Source: JAGXLC01 sp964461045 (GTDB lineage Bacteria; Bacteroidota; Bacteroidia; Bacteroidales; UBA12077). From it: 31,364 nucleotides of DNA. The position numbers and the translations under genes were made by a program. A model generated the notes under the pieces. It saw only the letters and a program-made list of their open reading frames with translations. It was not told where the DNA came from and searched no databases. Where the stretch lies: positions 1 through 31,364 of the forward strand of contig CAYWSJ010000041.1 in the NCBI GenBank assembly GCA_964461045.1, given 5' to 3'. Below, in pieces: positions 8,566 through 16,725 of the stretch (its first letter is position 1; every line of letters starts with the position of its first letter).

Positions 8566-9177
8566 ATGGATTATAATACGCAAAGGAAAAAAATGAACTT
8601 ACCTGAATATGGTAGAAATATCCAGAAACTTGTAGATTATGCAAAAACTATAGAGGACAGGGAAAAGAGGAATGCAATGGCTAAGACGATTGTGGATATC
8701 ATGGGTAATATTCATCCTCATTTTAAAGATATGGCAGATTTCAAACATAAATTGTGGGATCATCTTCTGATGATTTCCGATTTTGAACTTGATGTAGATT
8801 CTCCCTATGAAGAACCACCCAAAGAAACGCTTAAAGGTTCACCGGAACCTGTACCATATGATAATTCCCCAATTGCATTTAAACATTATGGAAGAACCAT
8901 AGAATTGCTTATCCAGGAGGCTGTTAAAAAAGAAGAGGGAGAAGAAAAAGATGCTCTGGTTGAAATTATTGCCAATCACATGAAGAAAAATTATCTCTTC
9001 TGGAATAAAGATACGGTATCAGACGATCAGATTTTTGATGATTTTGAAGAACTTGCTGAAAATAAGGTTAAAATTAATCGTGAAAAAATTAAGTTGTCAG
9101 ACTCCAAAGATCTTCTTTCTAAATTAAGAAGAAAGCGCAATGGAAGGAAAAATAAGAATAACCAGAATTCACAATAA
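8566..9177 (+). CDS. DUF4290 family protein
   Basis: This 203-residue soluble protein has no signal peptide or membrane segment. It matches DUF4290, a family confined to Bacteroidota and usually found directly upstream of murA, as here (8-bp gap). Recognisable family stretches are NLPEYGRNIQKLVDYA near the N-terminus, the IMGNIHPHFKD motif (about 48-58), KLWDHL, and FKHYGR (about 104-109). The C-terminus is a basic, Lys/Arg/Asn-rich tail. Its biochemical role is unknown. The conserved coupling with murA suggests a link to cell-wall synthesis, but that is inference only. Confidence 0.85.
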   Translation: MDYNTQRKKMNLPEYGRNIQKLVDYAKTIEDREKRNAMAKTIVDIMGNIHPHFKDMADFKHKLWDHLLMISDFELDVDSPYEEPPKETLKGSPEPVPYDNSPIAFKHYGRTIELLIQEAVKKEEGEEKDALVEIIANHMKKNYLFWNKDTVSDDQIFDDFEELAENKVKINREKIKLSDSKDLLSKLRRKRNGRKNKNNQNSQ

Positions 9178-9185
9178 TTGAATTT

Positions 9186-10490
9186 ATGGGTTCATTCATT
9201 GTAAAAGGAGGAAAATCACTCAAAGGTGAGGTGCAGCCACAGGGTGCAAAAAATGAAGCTTTACAGGTTATCTGTGCTTCTTTATTAACTCCGGAAAAAG
9301 TTACCATCAAAAATATTCCCAATATCCGGGATGTAAATAAATTGCTGGACCTGATAAAATCTCTCGGTGTTACTGTAACAAAAGAATCAACAGATTCATA
9401 TAGTTTCAGGGCAGAAAGCATTAACTTTGATTATCTTCATTCACAGGAATTCAGAACGCAGGCCGAGAGCCTTAGAGGATCCGTAATGATCATGGGCCCA
9501 TTGCTTGCACGTTTTGGCAAGGGATACATTCCAAAACCCGGAGGGGATAAAATTGGCAGAAGAAGACTGGATGTTCATTTTGATGGTTTTTCAAAACTGG
9601 GTGCTGAGTTTGAGTTTGAACAAAAAGAAAATATTTATAAAATCAAGGGAGCAAAGCTTAAAGGTGCTTCAATGCTATTGGAAGAGGCTTCTGTAACCGG
9701 TACTGCAAATCTGGTGATGGCTGCAGTCATGGCAGAAGGGACCACCCATATTTATAATGCTGCCTGTGAGCCATATGTGCAACAGCTTTGTAAAATGTTG
9801 AACGCAATGGGTGCCGATATTTCAGGTGTTGGTTCAAATTTACTCATAATAAAAGGGGTTAAAGAGCTTAAAGGATGTGAACATACCATATTGCCCGATA
9901 TGATAGAAATTGGGAGTTTCATTGGACTGGCGGCAATGACTCATTCTGAAGTTACCATTAAAAATGCTTCTTTTGAAAATCTTGGTATTATTCCAACAGC
10001 TTTTCAGAGATTGGGAATTCAGCTTGAAAAAAGAGGAGATGATCTTTTTGTTCCAAGACATGACCATTATGAAATAGAAACATTCATTGACGGATCGATA
10101 ATGACAATTGCCGATGCACCCTGGCCAGGTTTAACACCTGACCTGCTAAGTGTAATGCTTGTGGTATCAACCCAGGCAAGGGGCAGTGTACTTATTCACC
10201 AGAAAATGTTTGAAAGCCGGTTGTTTTTTGTCGATAAATTAATTGATATGGGTGCACAGATAATCCTTTGCGATCCGCACAGAGCAACTGTTATTGGTCA
10301 AGATCATAAAATGAAATTGCAGGCAAGAAATATGACTTCCCCTGATATTCGTGCCGGTGTGGCTTTACTGATAGCTGCAATGCATGCTGAAGGCACAAGT
10401 ACCATTCATAATATCGAACAAATAGACAGAGGTTACCAGAATATTGATGAAAGACTCAATAAAATCGGAGCCGATATTCAGCGTGTCTGA
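9186..10490 (+). CDS. murA: UDP-N-acetylglucosamine 1-carboxyvinyltransferase MurA
   Basis: This 434-residue enzyme transfers enolpyruvate from PEP to UDP-GlcNAc, the first committed step of peptidoglycan synthesis. The N-terminal QGAKNEAL holds the catalytic Lys22-Asn23 pair. The catalytic loop reads KPGGDKIGRR, so the usual Cys (Cys115 in E. coli) is Asp121. The ADAPWPGLTPDLL segment supplies the conserved catalytic Asp (Asp305 equivalent). Length is typical. A Cys-to-Asp change at this site is known to preserve activity and to prevent covalent inactivation by fosfomycin, as in Mycobacterium and Chlamydia. It is co-transcribed with the DUF4290 gene upstream. No clear terminator was seen immediately after the stop. 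Confidence 0.96.
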   Translation: MGSFIVKGGKSLKGEVQPQGAKNEALQVICASLLTPEKVTIKNIPNIRDVNKLLDLIKSLGVTVTKESTDSYSFRAESINFDYLHSQEFRTQAESLRGSVMIMGPLLARFGKGYIPKPGGDKIGRRRLDVHFDGFSKLGAEFEFEQKENIYKIKGAKLKGASMLLEEASVTGTANLVMAAVMAEGTTHIYNAACEPYVQQLCKMLNAMGADISGVGSNLLIIKGVKELKGCEHTILPDMIEIGSFIGLAAMTHSEVTIKNASFENLGIIPTAFQRLGIQLEKRGDDLFVPRHDHYEIETFIDGSIMTIADAPWPGLTPDLLSVMLVVSTQARGSVLIHQKMFESRLFFVDKLIDMGAQIILCDPHRATVIGQDHKMKLQARNMTSPDIRAGVALLIAAMHAEGTSTIHNIEQIDRGYQNIDERLNKIGADIQRV

Positions 10491-10643
10491 TTTGTCACCT
10501 TTTTTAAGCTTGCTTTTTTTTACCTGTATTAAGAAACTGTTTTGATTTTATTTAGAAATCGATGCACTATAAATAAAACTAATTTGTTGAATTAATAGAA
10601 AATCAAAAGTTTCTAAAGAATTATAAAAACAAAACATGAAAAG

Positions 10644-10675
10644 TTTGTGAATAATTCAGGTTAGATGTCAATTTG
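10644..10675 (+). promoter_or_regulatory. Possible promoter of grpE-dnaJ
   Basis: TTTG (10644-10647), a 20-bp spacer and TCAATTTG (10668-10675, one mismatch to TAnnTTTG) lie about 80 bp before grpE in the 266-bp murA-grpE gap. No CIRCE inverted repeat (TTAGCACTC-type) is present. Confidence 0.3.
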
Positions 10676-10756
10676 TCGTATAGATAATTTTTGGCAAATT
10701 ATTTGAAATCAAAGAAGCGGTTATATTATTGAGGAACTTTAAAAGAAGGATGAATA

Positions 10757-11413
10757 ATGAAGAAAACAGAAGAAAACAAAGAACAGGAAAAAAAGAATCA
10801 AAGCCAGGAAGAACAACAGACTCAAAATAAACAACAGACTGAAAATCAGAAAGAAGAACAGGAAAAGACTGAAGGACAGGAAGCTTCAGTAGAACAGGAG
10901 GAAAAACAAAAAGAAGCCAAAGAGTCCGATAAGGAAAAGAAAAAATCTGAAAAAGCGACAGAAAAGCAGGAAAAAACAGACCAGGAAAAACTGCAGGAAA
11001 TGCAGGATAAATATCTTAGGCTTACTGCTGAGTATGATAATTACAGGAAAAGAACCCTGAAAGAAAAGATGGAGCTGACAAAATCAGCAGGAGAAGATAT
11101 TCTGAATGGACTTTTACCAGTAATGGATGATTTTGAAAGAGCGTTGCAGTCTATTGATGATTCTGATGATCTGGAAGCTGTAAAAAAAGGAATTCACCTT
11201 ATTTACAGTAAATTCAAAGATTTTATGAAACAAAACGGTGTAAAAGAGATAGAAGCCAAAGAACAGGAATTTGATACAGATAAACATGAGGCAGTTTCTA
11301 AAATTCCTGCACCAAGTGAAGAATTGAAAGGAAAAGTTGTTGATGTGGTACAAAAAGGATATTATCTGAATGATAAAATCTTAAGGTATTCAAAAGTTGT
11401 AATTGGAGAATAA
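10757..11413 (+). CDS. grpE: Nucleotide exchange factor GrpE
   Basis: This 218-residue cochaperone releases ADP from DnaK. The core begins near residue 75 with a long helix (LQEMQDKYLRLTAEYDNYRK), followed by GILNGLLPVMDDFERAL-like sequence. The C-terminal beta domain ends in VVQKGYYLNDKILRYSKVVI, the family signature. The first 75 residues are an unusually long, almost purely Gln/Glu/Lys low-complexity extension, predicted to be disordered or coiled coil. The ATG at 10757 is preferred because the upstream ATG at 10750 is in another frame. It is followed after 27 bp by dnaJ, forming the standard chaperone operon; dnaK is not in the window. Confidence 0.95.
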   Translation: MKKTEENKEQEKKNQSQEEQQTQNKQQTENQKEEQEKTEGQEASVEQEEKQKEAKESDKEKKKSEKATEKQEKTDQEKLQEMQDKYLRLTAEYDNYRKRTLKEKMELTKSAGEDILNGLLPVMDDFERALQSIDDSDDLEAVKKGIHLIYSKFKDFMKQNGVKEIEAKEQEFDTDKHEAVSKIPAPSEELKGKVVDVVQKGYYLNDKILRYSKVVIGE

Positions 11414-11440
11414 AATCAGGGCAGGTAAAAAAACATTTTT

Positions 11441-12631
11441 ATGAGTAACAAAAGAGATTATTATGAGATATTGGGTGTTTCAAAAGATGCATCTGAAAAT
11501 GAAATTAAAAAAGCATATAGAAAACAGGCTATAAAATATCATCCGGATAAAAATCCTGGAGATAAAGAAGCTGAACAAAAATTTAAAGAAGCAGCCGAAG
11601 CTTATGAGGTCCTTAGTGATCCGGAAAAAAGAAAACGATACGACCGGTTTGGACATGACGGTGTCAAGGCTGGCGCCTACTCCTCCGGTGGAGGATTCGG
11701 TGGCGGCGGAATGACCATTGAAGATATTTTTGAACAATTCGGTGACATCTTTGGTGGTGGCTTCGGTAGCGCTTTTGGTGGTTTTAGTGATTTTGGAGGT
11801 TTTGGTTCAAGCGGTAGAAGAGGACGGAGAGTCAACAAAGGTTCTAACCTGAGAGTAAAAGTAAAACTTACCCTAAAGGAAGTTGTTGAAGGCGTTACCA
11901 AAAAAATCAGGGTTAATAAATATGTTCCCTGCGATGCCTGCGATGGTACCGGTGCAGAAGGCGGATCGGCTTCAGGTTACAGTACCTGCTCTACCTGTAG
12001 AGGATCTGGCCAGGTGACTAAAGTAACAAATACTTTCCTTGGGCAGATGCAGTCTACCTCTACCTGTCCAACCTGTGGCGGCGAAGGAAAAGTAATTACA
12101 AATAAATGTACAAAATGCCACGGTGAAGGAATTGTGAAGGGAAGTGAAGTGATTTCCATTGATATTCCTGCTGGTGTCGGAGAAGGAATGCAAATGACCG
12201 TGAGCGGAAAAGGAAATGCCGCCAGAAGAGGCGGAGTAAATGGCGATTTGATCGTTGTAATTGAAGAGGAGAAACATCCTGATCTGATAAGGGACGGGAA
12301 CGATCTCATCTATGGACTCTATATAAGTTTCCCGAAAGCTGCTCTTGGAGGTCCTGTAGAAGTTCCTACAGTGGAAGGAAAAGTGAAAATAAAAGTCGAT
12401 CCGGGTACGCAGCCCGGCAAAATCTTAAGGCTTCGGGGCAAAGGAATACCTGAAGTAAATGGCTACGGAAAAGGGGATTTGCTTGTGAATATTAATGTTT
12501 GGGTACCTAAAAACCTGTCTAAAGAAGAAAAGAAAATGATGGAGGATATGGAGAAATCTGAAAATTTTAAACCCAATCCTGATAAAACGGATAAGAGTTT
12601 CTTTGAAAAAATGCGGGCATTTTTTGAATAA
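11441..12631 (+). CDS. dnaJ: Chaperone DnaJ (type I Hsp40)
   Basis: This 396-residue cochaperone stimulates the DnaK ATPase and delivers substrates. The J domain (residues 5-70) carries the HPD triad at 34-36. A Gly/Phe-rich linker follows (about 75-125). The zinc-binding region has four CxxCxGxG motifs: CDACDGTG, CSTCRGSG, CPTCGGEG and CTKCHGEG. The C-terminal substrate-binding domains are complete. It lies 27 bp downstream of grpE and is closed by a strong terminator. All type I DnaJ elements are present. Confidence 0.97.
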   Translation: MSNKRDYYEILGVSKDASENEIKKAYRKQAIKYHPDKNPGDKEAEQKFKEAAEAYEVLSDPEKRKRYDRFGHDGVKAGAYSSGGGFGGGGMTIEDIFEQFGDIFGGGFGSAFGGFSDFGGFGSSGRRGRRVNKGSNLRVKVKLTLKEVVEGVTKKIRVNKYVPCDACDGTGAEGGSASGYSTCSTCRGSGQVTKVTNTFLGQMQSTSTCPTCGGEGKVITNKCTKCHGEGIVKGSEVISIDIPAGVGEGMQMTVSGKGNAARRGGVNGDLIVVIEEEKHPDLIRDGNDLIYGLYISFPKAALGGPVEVPTVEGKVKIKVDPGTQPGKILRLRGKGIPEVNGYGKGDLLVNINVWVPKNLSKEEKKMMEDMEKSENFKPNPDKTDKSFFEKMRAFFE

Positions 12632-12677
12632 GTGAAGATAGTAGGGTATTATCAAAATATATTTGTACGTCTTAATG

Positions 12678-12708
12678 GAAGCTGTCTGGAACGACAGCTT
12701 CTTTTTTT
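12678..12708 (+). terminator. Rho-independent terminator of grpE-dnaJ
   Basis: GAAGCTGTC (12678-12686) pairs perfectly with GACAGCTTC (12693-12701) across a 6-nt loop and is followed by seven T residues. It begins 46 bp after the dnaJ stop. Confidence 0.92.
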
Positions 12709-12721
12709 CATGAACGTTTCT

Positions 12722-12753
12722 TTTGATCAATTCCCCGTTTTTTCTTATTTTTA
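12722..12753 (+). promoter_or_regulatory. Predicted promoter of the small lipoprotein gene
   Basis: TTTG (12722-12725), a 20-bp spacer and TATTTTTA (12746-12753, seven of eight consensus positions) sit about 30 bp before the ATG at 12784. Confidence 0.4.
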
Positions 12754-12783
12754 TAGCACTGACAATCATAATTTTTTGTAGCT

Positions 12784-13236
12784 ATGAAAATCAAAAATAA
12801 ATACTTACTGTTTCTACTTCCTGTTTTGCTCATTTCCTTTTCTCAATGCGAGATGGAGGAAGAAACACACTATGATCCTAAATTAGTTATTATACAACCT
12901 GCCAATGGCGACCAGGTTTATGCTGATAGCACTATGCTTGTAACAGGTAGATTGATTGGATTTGAAGATAACCACAAGCCATTATATTTTTCTGCTCATT
13001 TAAAGGATTCATTGATTTATACTGATTCCATTTTTTCAAAATCCCTGGAATATACCATAAATACAGCAGGATTACCTATTGGAACAGATACCATGAATTT
13101 TATGATTGATTACCTGGAATTACCCAAAGACAGGGACTGGAACTATTTTAATATCAGGGATTTGATTGAAGGAGAACAACAGGTTGATTCTGCAATTCTC
13201 GAGAAACGTGTTGGGGTGAATATTGTTTCTCCTTAA
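12784..13236 (+). CDS. Small predicted lipoprotein of unknown function
   Basis: This 150-residue protein has a hydrophobic signal peptide ending in the lipobox-like SFSQ-C (Cys22). The acidic run EMEEE follows directly after the Cys, a position and composition typical of the lipoprotein surface-export signal in Bacteroidota, so display on the outer face of the outer membrane is possible. The rest (VIIQPANGDQVYADSTMLVTGR) suggests a beta-sandwich of Ig or cadherin type. The motif of 'structures and death'-like adhesive proteins is not evident. It stands alone, convergent with the DUF5686 gene. I do not recognise a specific family and assign no function. Confidence 0.75.
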   Translation: MKIKNKYLLFLLPVLLISFSQCEMEEETHYDPKLVIIQPANGDQVYADSTMLVTGRLIGFEDNHKPLYFSAHLKDSLIYTDSIFSKSLEYTINTAGLPIGTDTMNFMIDYLELPKDRDWNYFNIRDLIEGEQQVDSAILEKRVGVNIVSP

Positions 13237-13363
13237 AATTCTGTTTTTAAATACTGAAAGTTGTTGATCTAATCCTGATATTAAATGAGATAAATAAAAA
13301 TATCTGGTCTTTTTTAATCGGATTAAGAAAAAATATTCGTGGTTTTATCAACTCTTCCCTCTT

Positions 13364-15808
13364 TTATTGTTCTTCCAGTTGGAAGCGAAAAGAAAATTTA
13401 TAAGCAAAATTATTTGATTCGTTTTCTAAACTATAAGGGCCATAACGATAGAATACGCCCATTCCGTAACTGAAAAAGTTCAGATTTATAATATTATCTA
13501 TAAGTAACCCGGCCTCATAATATCCCTTATCATAGCTGTTCAGATCAATATTTTTATGCTTTTGTTTATTTTTTAACCAACCCCAGGCCATGTTGTTCAG
13601 AACAGATATCTGTGGTTTAAACTTTTCACCTTTAAACAAAAGTGAACCAAAGTTATGCCTGTAGTACAGGGAAACAAACCTGTCGGCATAAAATTCTCCC
13701 AGCCGCATTGTGCTAAAACTGTTGTCTGAGTATATTGAAAACTTGTCTCCAAAACCACCATGACCATTGTAAAGATTAAAATATGGAACTTCTCCGCTGG
13801 CATACCCACCTACAACCTTGGTATGACTCGTTCCTACCATTTTTATAAAGAAACTTTCCGACATGGCTGCTTCAAATTTTGTGTAGGAGAACTTTCCGTT
13901 GTACCATGGCACTCCACGGATGATGTTCCCGTAGAAAATGGGAAAATCTGTTCCTAAAGAGAATCTGCCATAAGGAGTTTCCATAAATTTTTCTTTGTAC
14001 GCATATTTTAGATTCAGCCCAACCTCTGAAACTATAAAATTATCAATAACCTTTGCGTTGGTTTCATATTGATAGTCATTAAATGGCTTAATGTCAGAGT
14101 GCCTGGCGAAGAGGTTTAATTTCAGGTATTTCAGTGTTCTGAACGATAAACTTGTTTCATAGGTTTCTTCACGCACCATATCTTTTATCAAGAATTTACG
14201 GAACATTTCATTGTTGGAAAGATCATTTTTGTTCATGAATTCATATCCCCCGGTTTCTCTTACGTCATCGTAATAGCGAAAACTAAGCTGTGTTTCAGAT
14301 TCTTTATGCAGATTCAGGTTTAACTGTCCTCCATATTTCCAGTCCTTGTCTTTAAAACCGTATCCAAAGTATCCTCCCACAGAGAAATATTCCGAAACAT
14401 CATCGTTTGTTAAAAGACCAAGCCCCAAACGATGTCCTTCGTGCCTATTGTAAGTGTATATTTTTGCAAGATCCAGGTTGATATATTTATATGGGTAATA
14501 TCCGGTAGCAACGGCAAAAAACCTCTTTATCATACCGTCAAAATTATGCGCTTCTCCCAAACTGTCAATAATTCTGTAAGTGCGCTTTTCCCTTTCGGTA
14601 AGCGGCATTACTCTTTGGTTCTCCCAAAAAGAAGTATCCTTGTAATAAGCGCTGTCTGGAATTTTCAGTTCAACATTGCTGAATTTTTTCGGATCTACTT
14701 CAGGATTCAGTTTTATGTTTTTCAGATATGTTCTCCCGTCTCCCAAAAGGAAATATTCATTTTGCTTGTTTTCATACAATATGTCATGAAACTCAATTTG
14801 AGTATTTAAGTGAGTGGGAAACCATTGCTGGTCATTCACATAGTCATATTCCTGCTGAATTTTTATGGTGAATTGTTTGGGCGGATCATAAGGTTCTGCA
14901 ATAACTCTCTCCAGGGCATATCCATTGGTGTTGATATGCAGAATCCCTTTCATGGCATCGAAGTTTTTTCCCTTCCTGGGACGAAAGGAAATAACGAATG
15001 TTGAATCTTTTCGATTGCTGAACAACGTGTCTTCAAGATGAAAATAATAATGTTTTTCACTGTTTTTCGTTATAGGATTCAGATAATTATAATCTCCAAT
15101 TTCAATTACCTGATCATAAAAGGAAAAAGGCTGATAAAGTGTTGAAAGATAAAACAGAGAAGGATCTTTAAAGCCACTTACCCTTGAAGCAAGAACCTTC
15201 TCATGGTAATTATCAGGAGCAAGAAATTCTCGTTTGCTTACTGATTCTATTAACATGATGTATTGTCTGTTCCTGAATTTTCTGAGTCTCAATTCTACTG
15301 AATCTACTTTGGCAGTGTCTGGTTGGGATATGCTATCTGAGAGACTGGTTGAGTCTACAGTAAAAATCATTTTGTTATAGGTTTTGTAAGAGAATGATTC
15401 GAGGTTTTCCGGGTTGTGTTTTTCTTTATTTTGATATGCCTTTCGTATAATTCTGTGGGCAGGATTATACCCTGGTTTTACAACTACTTCCTTCAGCGAA
15501 AATGGTTTCTTGTGAAGTTTGATAATGATGTTCTGTTTATTTTCCAGGGAATCAAGGGATATGGTTTTCTTTTTGTATCCAAGGTAGCTAAAATGAATTT
15601 TTTCGGTGGAAGAAGAGACTTTGAGGTTAAAAAATCCGTCAATGTTTGTTGTGGTTCCGTGCTGTGGGGTTCCATAAACTACATTTACAAACACAAGTGG
15701 TTTCTTTGACCTGGCATCGATTACCTTGCCTTTTAATTCCTTTTTTTGTGTGTAACCTACAAGAGAAATAAGAGAAATCAATAAAAGGAGTATAATACGT
15801 CTGAACAT
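13364..15808 (-). CDS. DUF5686 family outer-membrane protein with carboxypeptidase-regulatory-like domain
   Basis: This 814-residue protein has a Sec signal peptide (about 1-20). A CarboxypepD_reg-like/TonB-associated Ig domain follows (about 23-105: GKVIDARSKKPLVFVNVV, GTTTNIDGFF, FSYLGYK). The DUF5686 region (about 115-814) begins with VVKPGYNPAHRIIRKAY. The C-terminal 400 residues are rich in alternating aromatic/polar strands and end with FSFRFQLEEQ, as in an outer-membrane beta-barrel. There is no SusC plug and no TonB box, so a classic TonB-dependent transporter is unlikely. It follows the pseudouridine synthase gene by 39 bp on the same strand and may be co-transcribed. Members are widespread in Bacteroidota; the function is not established. 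Confidence 0.85.
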   Translation of the reverse strand: MFRRIILLLLISLISLVGYTQKKELKGKVIDARSKKPLVFVNVVYGTPQHGTTTNIDGFFNLKVSSSTEKIHFSYLGYKKKTISLDSLENKQNIIIKLHKKPFSLKEVVVKPGYNPAHRIIRKAYQNKEKHNPENLESFSYKTYNKMIFTVDSTSLSDSISQPDTAKVDSVELRLRKFRNRQYIMLIESVSKREFLAPDNYHEKVLASRVSGFKDPSLFYLSTLYQPFSFYDQVIEIGDYNYLNPITKNSEKHYYFHLEDTLFSNRKDSTFVISFRPRKGKNFDAMKGILHINTNGYALERVIAEPYDPPKQFTIKIQQEYDYVNDQQWFPTHLNTQIEFHDILYENKQNEYFLLGDGRTYLKNIKLNPEVDPKKFSNVELKIPDSAYYKDTSFWENQRVMPLTEREKRTYRIIDSLGEAHNFDGMIKRFFAVATGYYPYKYINLDLAKIYTYNRHEGHRLGLGLLTNDDVSEYFSVGGYFGYGFKDKDWKYGGQLNLNLHKESETQLSFRYYDDVRETGGYEFMNKNDLSNNEMFRKFLIKDMVREETYETSLSFRTLKYLKLNLFARHSDIKPFNDYQYETNAKVIDNFIVSEVGLNLKYAYKEKFMETPYGRFSLGTDFPIFYGNIIRGVPWYNGKFSYTKFEAAMSESFFIKMVGTSHTKVVGGYASGEVPYFNLYNGHGGFGDKFSIYSDNSFSTMRLGEFYADRFVSLYYRHNFGSLLFKGEKFKPQISVLNNMAWGWLKNKQKHKNIDLNSYDKGYYEAGLLIDNIINLNFFSYGMGVFYRYGPYSLENESNNFAYKFSFRFQLEEQ

Positions 15809-15847
15809 ATTTTTTTCCTTGGGTTTTGCAAGAATTATACCATTGAT

Positions 15848-16606
15848 TTATTTGAAAACGTTCATTTTTAGCATGTTTATTTCTTTCTGAGTGAGAAACC
15901 TGTATTTACCCCTTTTCAGGTTCTTTTTGGTTAAACCGGCAAAATAAACCCTGTCCAGCTTCTTAATGCGATAACCAAAATGTTCGAATATCCGCCGAAC
16001 AATGCGGTTCTGTCCACTGTGAATTTCAATACCCACCTGCTTCTTATCTTCAGGATTCGGATAACTTAGTTCATCAGGGGCAATGAATCCATCTTCCAGT
16101 TCAATCCCTTCTATGATTTCATCCATGTGTGTTTTAGTCAGTGGTTTGTCCAGCTCCACATAATAGATCTTTTTCTTTTTATACCTGGGATGGGTGAGTT
16201 TTTTGGTTAGGTCTCCATCATTGGTCAGCAGTAAGACACCAGTTGTATTTCTGTCAAGTCTCCCAACCGGATAGACACGTTCCGGACAGGCATTTTTTAC
16301 CAGGTCTATTACATTTCTCCTTGCATGTTTGTCTTTTACAGTAGTCACAACATCCTTCGGTTTATTTAAAAGGATATAAACATGTTTTTCATTCTTCAGG
16401 ACTTTGTTTTTGTATTTTACCTTATCTTTTTGGGGATCTATTTTTGTGCCCATTTCATAAACTTTCTCTCCATTGACAGTGATTAATCCTTTTGAGATTA
16501 GCTCATCTGCCTCTCTTCTCGAACAGATTCCGCTGTTGGCAATAAATTTATTAAGCCGTACGGTTTCTTCTGTTTTTTTCTTTCCGGGCTGCTTCTTTTT
16601 TTCCAT
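15848..16606 (-). CDS. rRNA pseudouridine synthase, RsuA/RluB/RluF family
   Basis: This 252-residue enzyme isomerises a uridine in ribosomal RNA. A basic N-terminal tail precedes an S4 RNA-binding domain (about 15-75: VRLNKFIANSGICSRREADELI). The catalytic domain carries GRLDRNTTG with the catalytic Asp118. LLNKPK (79-84) and GQNRIVRRIFEHFGY are also typical of the RsuA group. RluB (23S U2605-type) is the most likely specificity from length and the RIVRRIF segment, but RluF or RsuA cannot be excluded from sequence alone. It is divergent from uvrB. Confidence 0.92.
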   Translation of the reverse strand: MEKKKQPGKKKTEETVRLNKFIANSGICSRREADELISKGLITVNGEKVYEMGTKIDPQKDKVKYKNKVLKNEKHVYILLNKPKDVVTTVKDKHARRNVIDLVKNACPERVYPVGRLDRNTTGVLLLTNDGDLTKKLTHPRYKKKKIYYVELDKPLTKTHMDEIIEGIELEDGFIAPDELSYPNPEDKKQVGIEIHSGQNRIVRRIFEHFGYRIKKLDRVYFAGLTKKNLKRGKYRFLTQKEINMLKMNVFK

Positions 16607-16629
16607 AAATATTTCAATTAAATATTAGG

Positions 16630-16637
16630 CAAATTTA
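16630..16637 (-). promoter_or_regulatory. Possible -7 box of the pseudouridine synthase promoter
   Basis: On the minus strand TAAATTTG matches the Bacteroidota -7 consensus exactly, about 24 bp upstream of the ATG. No convincing -33 box is present at 19-21 bp. Confidence 0.3.
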
Positions 16638-16725
16638 ATGTAAAACAATCAGGAAAAAGTTTTATTTTGAAAAAACTAATGTTATTTTGATTCGTTGTTA
16701 AAAACAAAAATGAAATGAATTGGAT

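Noticed and set aside
10491..10756. CIRCE (HrcA) operator ahead of grpE
   Set aside because: No TTAGCACTC-N9-GAGTGCTAA-like inverted repeat was found.
13300..13335. AT-rich hairpin between the lipoprotein and DUF5686 genes as a bidirectional terminator
   Set aside because: Only about five AT pairs with a tiny loop; too weak to support.
16720..16725. TTG start of uvrB two codons upstream
   Set aside because: An in-frame ATG at 16726 gives the usual family length and N-terminus.
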